Positions 31,846 through 41,700 of a stretch of 64,000 nt of DNA are shown in pieces. A program made the position numbers and the translations under genes. The stretch covers positions 1 to 64,000 of the IMG/VR virus record IMGVR_UViG_3300037584_005429, one strand, 5' to 3'. A model generated the notes under the pieces. It had not been told where the DNA came from. It ran no database searches and worked only from the letters and a program-made list of their open reading frames with translations. Position 1 is the stretch's first letter, and each line of letters starts with the position of its first letter. The stretch is from a virus.

Positions 31846-33051
31846 TTAGAATTTTAACTTCAAAGTCAAGGTTACTGGTGTATTTTTAGGTTTTTTAATT
31901 GGTCTATCTGGTTTTGCTATAGCTAATAATCTATTTTGTGCATCATATAACCCTATCTCTGTTATAAAAGTAGATGTTACATCTGATAAATCCCATACTT
32001 GATTTACTTCACCAAAAGGTGTCATAAATTGTATTCCAGTATCACTACCTCCAGCGCCATAATAAGGTGCATCTGCACTTGCTGCCGTTTGGTTTTCTGT
32101 TATAAAGAATTCACCGGAATTGGCGACAACATTAATAGTTAACAATATTTCTCTTTCAAAAGAATAATAAGTACAAGAACCAGATGTATCTGCCGTAAAA
32201 AATACTTGGGTAAATGCTGATTCTGCACCAGTGTAACCATAGTCAATTGTAGTTGCACTTGTACCAGAAGCTGAACCAGAATATAAGAAATTTTGTACTA
32301 TTGTTGGGTCTGTTAGAACTATAAATCCTTTGTCTAAGTAACAAATTCCTACTGGAATATCTTGTGATTGTGCATATGCTTTAGGTGTGTTAGATGAAGA
32401 TACTGTGTCGGTAAATCTAAAGTTATCTACACCACCATCAGTATATCCGTTAGGTATTATATCTTCTTGCCAACCACTAGACCAGCTTGTTATGGTAGTT
32501 GTTGTAGAGGATAATTGTGGGCCTAAAATTTCATCTGTAAATAAAAATGCTATATTTGTGGAGTGCATACTAGGGTCACCTTTCACATTTTCATCTCTTA
32601 TAGATGGGTTACCAAAATATTCACCATTTAAAGAATTATCAGATGAAAATGGTTCTGGTTCGTAATAAGAACTATAGAAATCTAAGGTATTACCAACTTC
32701 ACCCCCACGGTATGTTCCACCCATAGGTAATGTTAGTTTAATTGTTCTCCCATCTATAAGTTCACCATAGGTGTTAACTCCTATATCAACAACAACTACG
32801 TTCTCTTGACTTAGACCACTAAAACCACTTCTTACCCAAGAAGACTCAAATGTTTCACATTGTGCTGAAGTTGTAGGGAGGTTAAATGATGAGAATAAGT
32901 TTGAAAAGGGTCTCCCATTAGAAGGGTCTCGTTGTACTGCTGTAAATGTTAGTGAAGTACCTGTTGTAGTAGTCCATCCATTCCCTGACCAAGGAACTAA
33001 TGTAGTTTCTATAAATTTTTCGTTTGCTGATATTCTTTTAAGTTTTCCCAT
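31846..33051 (-). CDS. Tail/fiber structural protein with shared C-terminal motif
   Basis: Protein of 401 residues, rich in Ser, Thr, Gly and aromatic residues with strand-like stretches, as in phage fibers. The C-terminus (FITEIGLYDAQNRLLAIAK, then PIKKPKNTPVTLTLKLKF) is clearly related to the C-terminus of the 809-residue protein (36238-38667), so both may use the same subunit interface. No enzymatic motif. First gene of the structural run that continues to the right edge. Confidence 0.6.
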   Translation of the reverse strand: MGKLKRISANEKFIETTLVPWSGNGWTTTTGTSLTFTAVQRDPSNGRPFSNLFSSFNLPTTSAQCETFESSWVRSGFSGLSQENVVVVDIGVNTYGELIDGRTIKLTLPMGGTYRGGEVGNTLDFYSSYYEPEPFSSDNSLNGEYFGNPSIRDENVKGDPSMHSTNIAFLFTDEILGPQLSSTTTTITSWSSGWQEDIIPNGYTDGGVDNFRFTDTVSSSNTPKAYAQSQDIPVGICYLDKGFIVLTDPTIVQNFLYSGSASGTSATTIDYGYTGAESAFTQVFFTADTSGSCTYYSFEREILLTINVVANSGEFFITENQTAASADAPYYGAGGSDTGIQFMTPFGEVNQVWDLSDVTSTFITEIGLYDAQNRLLAIAKPDRPIKKPKNTPVTLTLKLKF

Positions 33052-33052
33052 T

Positions 33053-33487
33053 TTAATTCCAATTTTTATAATTAGCTGAATTAGTGTTTGTATCTAAAGC
33101 TAAGGACGCTCTACCTGGAAAGTAAAGTTTTATCATATGAAAAGGGCTAGCTTCACCCATATTATTTCCATTACTTTGTACTCCAGGAAAAACTGTTCTT
33201 TTTGTTAGTTTACCATTACTAGGGTAATCAACAAACATTATTTTACCTTTATCAGGTGAACTCATTACTGATAAATATTTAGATGTTTTAAATCTAGCAC
33301 TATACTCACCAGGTGTACCAAAAAAATCCATTCCGTTCCCTCCTGTAGATACTATATCCTGGTATCTATTTCTACCACCTTTTATAGTTTGCATGTCAAA
33401 GTATTGAATGGGTATTTTACCCACTTTACCACTATTTTCAGTGTAATTACTATTCTGTCTGTACCAATTTAATGCTTTTACATTCAT
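33053..33487 (-). CDS. Probable small virion protein
   Basis: Protein of 144 residues, Asn/Gly/Ser-rich and strand-like, with DMQTIKGGRNRYQDIV and PDKGKIMFVDYPSNGK. No membrane segment or signal peptide. No family recognised; location between two fiber genes suggests a tail component. Start ATG 33487, 4 nt after the upstream stop. Confidence 0.5.
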   Translation of the reverse strand: MNVKALNWYRQNSNYTENSGKVGKIPIQYFDMQTIKGGRNRYQDIVSTGGNGMDFFGTPGEYSARFKTSKYLSVMSSPDKGKIMFVDYPSNGKLTKRTVFPGVQSNGNNMGEASPFHMIKLYFPGRASLALDTNTNSANYKNWN

Positions 33488-33491
33488 AATT

Positions 33492-35378
33492 TTAAATTTC
33501 TTGTCCTGTTATTACTTTCCTAAATAAAGCATCCCCCGCACTTGTTGTCCAAGTAGTGGAAGCTCCTGAAGCGTAACCAAATCCTCTAGGGTCTGGTGAA
33601 AATGATGTCTTAGTTTCTCCTGCAGCACCATAAAACTTAAATTCTGCGTCATCATATATTCTATAATAATTTTGTGAAGAAACAGTATTGTACGATACTG
33701 AGTCAGTAACAGCCTCTTTATTAAATTTAAATCTAACGGTTACTTTACAAGGTGCTGCACTAGGTGAGTTTTGAGAATATACTGTCCATGTTACTGGTAT
33801 AGATATATTGTAGTGGTTAAGACTGGAACCACTTAACCCACTTCTAAAACCACCACTATAGGTGTCTGTTCTCCAAAAATTGTTATTTTGTGATGCTACA
33901 CCAACGAATATTTCGTCAGCCATTTTCATCATACGTGTACTTAGGGTGTAGTAAGGTTCAGTTTGTGCAGCAACTCTTCCAGAATCTATACTTATTGCAT
34001 TATCTTTAGATGGTAAAATACTAAAATAAGGACTAGCTCCTCTTAAACCATTTTGATTTATGTTCCAGTTGGATGTGTATTCTAACCCACCAACTAATAA
34101 TCCAAAAGTATCTGAAGGATGAGTAGTTTTAGTTATATTAATACCTTTAGCTTGTTGTCCATTTATTTCAATATATTTACCTTCTTCTTGACTTAATCTT
34201 TTCATTTTTATTGGGTAGTATGTTGGGGATACGTCATTACCTTTATTGATGTTTAATACTAACCTTGCTGTAGGTAATGTGGTTGTGATATTAGCGTATC
34301 CCTCATTTTCTAAGTTCTCAGTACCCACACTTGTTTCCATATCCACAGTAGAAACAAACCCCATAAAAGTATTTGTGATGTCTATCATGTCAGTTGCCCA
34401 ACCTGTTTGTTTATTAGACATATCAAATGTTGGGTACGGTGCTACACTACTTTCATCCCAATTATTTATACCACCACAATTTAAATAACCCATACTAAAA
34501 GCTTCGAAACCTATACCTGCAGAACCAGAACCTTTTGTATATCTAGTTCTTTCATTATTTAATGAAGGTGAAAATACTAAAGAAAATGGAGATGCTACAT
34601 TTAATCCTTTTAGGTAGGTACCATTAAAATTAATACCCATATTTTCACCCCTAGTCATAAACGCTCCACCAGCTAAAGCTAAACCATTAAAATAACTATA
34701 GTCTTTCATTGGTACTAACTTTACATCTTCACTTCTAAATTCTGCTCCAGTATATACTCTGACACTATCCCAAAAATCTAAGTATTGACTAATACCGAAT
34801 TCAGATAAGTCGTTAAGAAAAGAATCATAATCAGAATTAGTTAAAACATTTAAAGTATCTTTAAAATAATTGTTAAGACTTTCCTCAATAGTTGTTGGGT
34901 TGGATGATAGTATGTCTTTATGGTCTGCTATATATTTCGAAGCTAATAATTTATTTAATACAAAATAGTCGTGAAGATACACATCTATTTCTACATTATC
35001 TCTATAATATTTAACACTACCATTTGTTGTTTTAACACCTACAGCTACATATGTTGTTTCATTACCTCTAATGTTAATAGCATTAGTTTCAGGTGTTGCC
35101 CATATTATATTTTTTTGTTTATAACCATTGTTAACTTGTTTTCTAAAATTTATTAGATTACCTGTAGGGTATGGAATATAGCCTAATTGTGCAGAATCAT
35201 TAGTCGTAGCGTTAGTATCTGCGTGTTTTTGGGAATTTCTGTAGTCTATGTCAGCATCTGAAATAGCAAATTTTTCAAATAATGAAGTTAAACTCTTGCT
35301 TTCTAAGACCCGTCTACGTCCCTCATCAGTTAATTGTAACTCTAATGTCGTTGTTGTTGCACTCGTTATATATGCCAT
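33492..35378 (-). CDS. Tail fiber-like protein, N-terminal module paralog
   Basis: Protein of 628 residues. The N-terminal 50 residues (LELQLTDEGRRRVLE, then FEKFAISDADIDYRN) are shared in pattern with the next two upstream genes and probably form the attachment domain to the tail. The rest is beta-rich, Ser/Asn/Gly-rich, with few cysteines. No enzymatic motif was found. The C-terminal region (VPTWTVY-like strands, SYNTVSSQNYYRIYDDAEF) looks like a receptor-binding head, which is inference. Confidence 0.6.
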   Translation of the reverse strand: MAYITSATTTTLELQLTDEGRRRVLESKSLTSLFEKFAISDADIDYRNSQKHADTNATTNDSAQLGYIPYPTGNLINFRKQVNNGYKQKNIIWATPETNAINIRGNETTYVAVGVKTTNGSVKYYRDNVEIDVYLHDYFVLNKLLASKYIADHKDILSSNPTTIEESLNNYFKDTLNVLTNSDYDSFLNDLSEFGISQYLDFWDSVRVYTGAEFRSEDVKLVPMKDYSYFNGLALAGGAFMTRGENMGINFNGTYLKGLNVASPFSLVFSPSLNNERTRYTKGSGSAGIGFEAFSMGYLNCGGINNWDESSVAPYPTFDMSNKQTGWATDMIDITNTFMGFVSTVDMETSVGTENLENEGYANITTTLPTARLVLNINKGNDVSPTYYPIKMKRLSQEEGKYIEINGQQAKGINITKTTHPSDTFGLLVGGLEYTSNWNINQNGLRGASPYFSILPSKDNAISIDSGRVAAQTEPYYTLSTRMMKMADEIFVGVASQNNNFWRTDTYSGGFRSGLSGSSLNHYNISIPVTWTVYSQNSPSAAPCKVTVRFKFNKEAVTDSVSYNTVSSQNYYRIYDDAEFKFYGAAGETKTSFSPDPRGFGYASGASTTWTTSAGDALFRKVITGQEI

Positions 35379-35428
35379 TTTTTTATTCTCTTATTATATA
35401 ATTATCTCGTTAAACGATTTCTTTTAAT

Positions 35429-36238
35429 TTAAATACAAGTCATACAATCTCCATTACAAGGTGATTCTTTACCCATATATTCACATAACATACAAAAAAC
35501 ATATTCATCTTTACAATATTCAAATATGTTTTCTCCGTTATTACCCAAACATTTTAAAAAACTATTTAAATCTTTTACACCCACTATACCATCACCATCA
35601 AAATCCCCAATTAATTCATTATTTGTACTTTTATTACCCATTAAACTTAAAAAAGTTTTAAAGTCATTTATATCAACATACCCATCTTGATTAAAATCTG
35701 CACATATAGTGCAGTAAGAAGGAAAATAAGTAGTGACTGACATACCCATACTCCAACAACTACTTTTCATACCAGAAGACGGTATTTCTACTTCTTGGTA
35801 TTTTACGGGTGGTTTATATGCTGACCACAAAGTAGATTGTACATAGTCACTACCAATACTACTATTATAAAATTTAATGTTGCCTTTCTTTATTTCAAAT
35901 TTAGGTCCTTTCATTACAGAGGAAAGAGTTCCATAATCACCTGAAAGTACTAAAGGATTACCACCTCTAGAATCTGGTAAATCATAGAAACAAGAACCAG
36001 TTAAAGCACTAACACTTGTCCCTGTTACACCACAATCACCTGTAACTGATATATTATCTACACAACTACCGTCACCCACAAATCTACGATAATCAATATC
36101 TGAATCTGATAATCCAAATTTTTGAATGGCGTCTAATAGACTAACTTGGGATGTTAGCACTGCTTTTCCGTAATCTGATAGATATAGTCTCATCGTATTA
36201 CCGGATAAAGAATTGTTATGTATGTTTAAAAATGCCAT
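35429..36238 (-). CDS. Tail protein with two dockerin-type calcium loops
   Basis: Protein of 269 residues. The N-terminus (MRLYLSDYGKAVL, FGLSDSDIDYRRF) is the shared tail-attachment module. Residues 180-202 and 211-233 are two dockerin type I repeats: ADFNQDGYVDINDF with D181, N183, D185, D192 and GDFDGDGIVGVKDL with D212, D214, D216, D223, each followed by a helix ending in L-x-G-N. Dockerins bind cohesins or, as single loops, calcium. A Cys-rich end follows (FCMLCEYMGKESPC, CMTC). Its start overlaps the stop of the preceding gene by 1 nt. A dockerin in a phage tail protein is unusual; cohesin partners were not seen here. Confidence 0.75.
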   Translation of the reverse strand: MAFLNIHNNSLSGNTMRLYLSDYGKAVLTSQVSLLDAIQKFGLSDSDIDYRRFVGDGSCVDNISVTGDCGVTGTSVSALTGSCFYDLPDSRGGNPLVLSGDYGTLSSVMKGPKFEIKKGNIKFYNSSIGSDYVQSTLWSAYKPPVKYQEVEIPSSGMKSSCWSMGMSVTTYFPSYCTICADFNQDGYVDINDFKTFLSLMGNKSTNNELIGDFDGDGIVGVKDLNSFLKCLGNNGENIFEYCKDEYVFCMLCEYMGKESPCNGDCMTCI

Positions 36239-38667
36239 TAAAAATCAATAGTTATTGTAAATTGTTGAGTCCCCGTTCTTGTAATAGGTGACTGCAATTT
36301 AGCAATAGCCATTAAATCTGGATTCCCATTTTCATTATCAAATAAACCAATTTCCGTTATTCTAGCGTTTGCTGCTGGTAAACTAGGATTTGCTGCATTA
36401 TAATCTACCCAAGTAGGATTGGTTGATTGTGTGTACTGATTATTACCTAACTGTACTACGTGTTTCATTTCATATATTGTTGCCATTATATCAGTAGCTA
36501 AACTACCGTAGAAGAAATATTCATCACCAAATTGTAAGTGTGTTGGTTGTGTCGAACTAGGAATATTTATAAAATTATCTAAGTTATATGAAGTCATCGC
36601 TGACCAAAAAGGACAAGTTGCTGTACTACCTGCAGTGTAATCTTCAGTTATATAAAACGTGTGACCTACTAGTTGTGAAGCAGAAATTTTATCACCTACA
36701 GTATGGTTTGTTAATTGTGCTGTCACATCTCTGTAATACCAATTTGCTGGGTTTAGTGTGTTACCATTAGGAACTAATTGTGTTAGTATATATACTTCTG
36801 TCGCTGTAAACCCGGTACCCAACTCATCAGTAATTAAATAAGGAAATTCTCTACCTAATGTAAAAGCTACATCAAAAGCATTTTCTCCTGGTTCTTTTGT
36901 TTCTTTAACATAGTAATTACAATGTAATCCTGTCGTCATACCTGTATTAATCAACATATAAGTTATATAAAGAGTATCCCCATCAAATTGTACGGCACCA
37001 TTAGTACATCCTGTAGTACACATAGTACCAGCTGGAAATTTTTCTGTTTTAGGAGCTGGTAGTGTCCAACTTCTATTAGATTTATACGACATTGCTGCTA
37101 ATAATTCTTCATCATCAATTACAACCATTTTATAATCCGGGAATACTTTACCAACTCTATTAGGTCTAGTTGTACCACTACCAGAATTATCGTCCCATAA
37201 ATGATAATACCTTAATCCATCATCATTCATGTTATTGTTTAAGTTGGATTGCATTAGATGTGGTTGTGCACCAACAGGAAAAACGTTGAATCCGGCTGGG
37301 TCAACATAAAAAGTTTGACCGTATACCGTTTCATCACCCATACCAGTACCAACACCTGAACCCGTAGTACTTGTTTTTTTATGCCACATTAACCAAGGTA
37401 AATGCATTTCAAAATTACGTGCTTCACCTATTGTGGTTGCTGGATTATATCCTTGAGCTTCTAAAGCAAATTTCTCACCATAAAAATCTGTTGTATTTAA
37501 ATTTGTATAATGTATAAATCCAGCACATTTTTGTTCTGATGGTTTAACACCTCTTACATTACTAAAAGAATCATAATACCAAGTACCACAAAACATATCT
37601 TGATAATCGTCATATGCTGTATCACTAAATGTTTGTCCATTGTCACTTTCTAAACCAAAATACTCTTTAGAACCTGAATACCCACTAGAACCATACTCAT
37701 TAACCCCTTCATAAATGCTAGTATCTACACCAGCTACAGTGTGTGTCCAATTAATATTCATATTCCATATTTGTGCATCAAATTGTGAAACATCACAACA
37801 ACTATTAAAAGATAGTGTATCGTCACACCAATATGTTGATGTATTAGCTGTAACATATATACTATCAGTTGTCATAGGGTCAGCTGATAGGCCAGGATAA
37901 ACCCTTACCCTAGCAAAAGTTTCAGCGGAGTATGATTGAAATGCTAAATTTGCACTGTTATTAAAATCAGCTATATCTCTATCTACCGTTAGTGTTATAG
38001 TAGTACTTTGTTGGTCGGCTGCTACACCTCCATTATCTAAAACTTGGTAAAACAGTGTAGGTGAGGGTGCGTCACAGTTTAACTCAAAACAGCTTGTACC
38101 ACCCGATAGTTGGTAGGTTACAGAAATTAAATCTCCTGGTTGTGGGGTATAATCTATACCATTAGAAGAATAGCACTCGTTAGGAAAAAGACTTGTTGTA
38201 CCAGCACTTAAAATTTGCATGGTTGCTCCTCCTGTCATAGCTGAGGTTGGTATTACCCAATTTGAATTTAGTACGTACTCGAATCCTACCTCCGCACCAA
38301 AGTTACATCCTGTTCCACTAAAAAATCCTCTTTGAGCTGCTGTATTATAAACCTCTTCAAATCCTGGTTGTGGTATTGTTGGGCCAAACGTATCACCACT
38401 AGCTATACCATCCTGTAATGGATATTTAACATGTCCTTTATTTTTCGCTGGAAAACCTAAAAGATTTTGTGCGTTATGTTCAGCTTGTAAAATATGTGTG
38501 CCCCTAGCAAATGGTAATGAATTTGTATAACAGTCATAACAAAATTCACTGTCTCCGATTTGGAATAACCCTATATTTAATTTACCTTCTGATAATTTTT
38601 TTCTACCAGCGTCTGTTAGTCTAGCTACGATAGCTCCTTGTGTACTGTTTTTAACTATATAACTCAT
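36238..38667 (-). CDS. Large tail fiber-like protein, N-terminal module paralog
   Basis: Protein of 809 residues. The N-terminus (VARLTDAGRKKLSEG, FQIGDSEFCYDCY) is the third copy of the shared attachment module. The body is beta-rich with Cys-containing loops, for example DVSQFDAQIW after CCD. The end (ARITEIGLFDNENG, LMAIAKLQSPITR, TIDF) matches the end of the 401-residue protein. It probably forms trimeric fibers, as in other phages, but this is inference. A TATTTATG variant element lies 16 nt before the ATG. Confidence 0.65.
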   Translation of the reverse strand: MSYIVKNSTQGAIVARLTDAGRKKLSEGKLNIGLFQIGDSEFCYDCYTNSLPFARGTHILQAEHNAQNLLGFPAKNKGHVKYPLQDGIASGDTFGPTIPQPGFEEVYNTAAQRGFFSGTGCNFGAEVGFEYVLNSNWVIPTSAMTGGATMQILSAGTTSLFPNECYSSNGIDYTPQPGDLISVTYQLSGGTSCFELNCDAPSPTLFYQVLDNGGVAADQQSTTITLTVDRDIADFNNSANLAFQSYSAETFARVRVYPGLSADPMTTDSIYVTANTSTYWCDDTLSFNSCCDVSQFDAQIWNMNINWTHTVAGVDTSIYEGVNEYGSSGYSGSKEYFGLESDNGQTFSDTAYDDYQDMFCGTWYYDSFSNVRGVKPSEQKCAGFIHYTNLNTTDFYGEKFALEAQGYNPATTIGEARNFEMHLPWLMWHKKTSTTGSGVGTGMGDETVYGQTFYVDPAGFNVFPVGAQPHLMQSNLNNNMNDDGLRYYHLWDDNSGSGTTRPNRVGKVFPDYKMVVIDDEELLAAMSYKSNRSWTLPAPKTEKFPAGTMCTTGCTNGAVQFDGDTLYITYMLINTGMTTGLHCNYYVKETKEPGENAFDVAFTLGREFPYLITDELGTGFTATEVYILTQLVPNGNTLNPANWYYRDVTAQLTNHTVGDKISASQLVGHTFYITEDYTAGSTATCPFWSAMTSYNLDNFINIPSSTQPTHLQFGDEYFFYGSLATDIMATIYEMKHVVQLGNNQYTQSTNPTWVDYNAANPSLPAANARITEIGLFDNENGNPDLMAIAKLQSPITRTGTQQFTITIDF

Positions 38668-38722
38668 AATTTTTCTCTTTAATCATAAATACCTTTTATT
38701 TTAATTTGTTCATTTTACTACT

Positions 38723-41700
38723 TTAATATCCACCGCCGCCTCCACCATCTGAAGAAATAGTTCCACTAATTAAACTACGATTTATCCCTGTTGAAGTATT
38801 ATTTCTATTTGGTGAATAGAATACATTTCTATCTATGACAAAATTTATCATGTCAGTTTGTGACTCAGTTGTAATTGTTTGCCCACCTAATAGTGGGTAG
38901 TATCTTCTTATTATAATATAATAATAATAACTATCTACATTAGGTGGTAGTAATGTAAATTCTTTAAATATATTACCTGTAATATCAACATCAATTACCT
39001 CAATAAGTTCTTGAACTAAGTTACCGGTGGAGTCAAAAAGTTTAACTATTATTTCTTCCTTTAAATTGTTATCTTTTGTATAAGTAACAGGTAATATTGG
39101 ATTTTTATTTATTGGTGATGATATTACTTGATAGATTGTTTTATAAAATAGAACAATTGTGTCCCCGCTACTATATGTCGATGTTTCGTGTAATAGTTGT
39201 ATCTTATTATCACTAAATTTAACATAATCCTTTTCGTCATATTGTAAAACACCATTTATAGCTACTGTAATTGCACCTATAGATTGTCTATCTAAATTAA
39301 TGTAATAATATTCATTTTCTTCATATATTTTTTCTGTTGTATCTGTACTAACCGTTTCTGGTATTGTAACAAATTGTGAAAAGACACCACCGTTAGTGTC
39401 ATATAAAAACTGTAAATCATCACCGTTTTGTACCGTTTCTGGGTGAAATATAACACTTCTAGTATTTTCATAAAAATAATAGTCACCATAATCAATTTGG
39501 CCTGGGTCCCCGAGATTATAACCATCTGGTATAGTAGTACCACTTCTACCTTCTTTTAAAATTACACCATTAACACTAACTAATGGTCTACTAGCTGGTT
39601 TTTGTTGTAAATTATAATAGAATGTTGATGAACTGTATGTACTAGCCGAAGTTTCTGGTAAATCACCTGAACCACTAATTAATTTGTAAGTTTCAATTCT
39701 TAATGTTGGTGGTCTGCTATCAACAGGTACATTAAAACTATCTAAAAATAATTGTGGTGTTGGTGGATTTTTTACTAAAACCATATAAAAATCACTACCA
39801 GCATCTATGTCGGTATCCGTTGGATACTCTGCTGTATCTACCCACGTATCAGTTGTTGACTTTTTATCTTTATATAAATAACTAGGTCTAATAATAAACT
39901 CCCATGAACTATCTGTGGATAAACCTGAGAAAGGCATAAAGGTTTCAGCACTAAATACTATAGATTTAACGTCACTATCCATATAAGCTGGCATCGTATC
40001 AAATATAGCTTCATAGTCCGCTAATGGGGCAACTTGTTCTGTTTCAAATATATATGGATACACCCTAAATTTAGGATACATATTTTCAAAAATCATATCT
40101 TGATTGTTACCACCAAAATAAAATTGTATATTTTTACCTTTATCATTTTCTAAATTATAAACTTCTAAAGCTGGTCTTCCACCTATTTCTGTAGATATTG
40201 TGGTTGTTGGTCTACTTAATCCATTAATTGTTAATGAAGGATTAGGCATAGTTTGTAAAGATACATTAACTGTTGGTCTAACCTGTGGTACTCCTTTTTG
40301 GGTGGTATTGTATTTAGGCCTACATTTTGTATTATTTATGTTTACTGTAGTTGCTGTTGAAGCTGTGATTCCCACAGTAGTAGTTGGTCCATTATCTACA
40401 CCACATATAGGTCCTTCCATATATTCATTAAATGAATTACCTGTAAATTGCATGTGATAAAATCTTGCATCGTCTTGGGAACTACTCCAAAAACCAATTT
40501 TTCTTGAACCTAGGAATTTACATAGTCCATAATTATCTGTCCATTCTGGTGCAGAGTCATTATTACCTACCCATGTAGTTTTATCTAATAAGTTAAAATC
40601 TATAGTATAATCTGAATTAAATGGATTTGCGTCACCATTACCTTTTGTAATAGCACCCCCAGATACATTTGCCATTGTATCGGTAAATTCTACTCTAAAA
40701 AATTGGCCGTAATCACCGTACCTATTACACCTTACTCTAGTAGCTCCCATAGAACTCCAATTTGTTCCACTAGTAAATGGTGTTTTAGCACCTGTATTAC
40801 TGATAATTGTTGTGATACCAAAATCTGGTGCTGATGAAGGACATCCTCCATTACAATTTCTAAATTTAGGGGTTTTATACTTACTCCAAGCGTAAGCGTC
40901 TTGTCCATAGTTGTAGACAACATTTATTCTGTCACTACCTGCTGTCATTACAACGTCTATAGTATATGTAACACCAGTAGGTCCATATTTACCCCTATCA
41001 TCTCTAAATGACGCTATTGTAAACGCTATTGTGTCATCATCTCCAGCACCTGACCTAAAAGTAAATTCCCAATTATAGTTATAATAAGAACATAAACTTT
41101 GTTTACCTGCAGGAGCACTATTATTACCACTAGTAGTATATAGTTGGGATGAACCTCCTTCTAAAACTATTCCAGTTGCAACAGCAACGGTACCTCCTGA
41201 ATTAACTGAAAAATCGTTAGATGTGACATCTTCAATAGTTACACCATATGTAATACCTGTTAAACCACTCACAGCTACCGGACTCCCAAATATACCATAA
41301 TCATCTCTAGGGTCTAATGTTCTCCAGGCATATCCTGCTCCTTGTGCTGGCCACCAGTATAGATATTTTTCAATTACTGTATTATAATAAAATTTACCTA
41401 TATTAGCTGCACTTGATGCTAAAGTAACTGGACCTAAATTACCACCTTCTGTCATATCAATAGCTGCTTCACCTAAATACCAATCAGCACTTGTATCAGT
41501 TAATCTACTTGCTGTTGTTCCCGTATAAAACCAAACATATGGGTTACTACTATAAACTTTACCATCTTTAGCTAAACCAGTATCATAATATTCTGTAGCA
41601 CTACCACCACCATTTGGTCCCCATCCAGCAAGAAATCCTTGGTCATAGGGAGCGTTAGGTACGTATGGTACCCAAGATATTGTTGTTGAGGATAGTGTAT

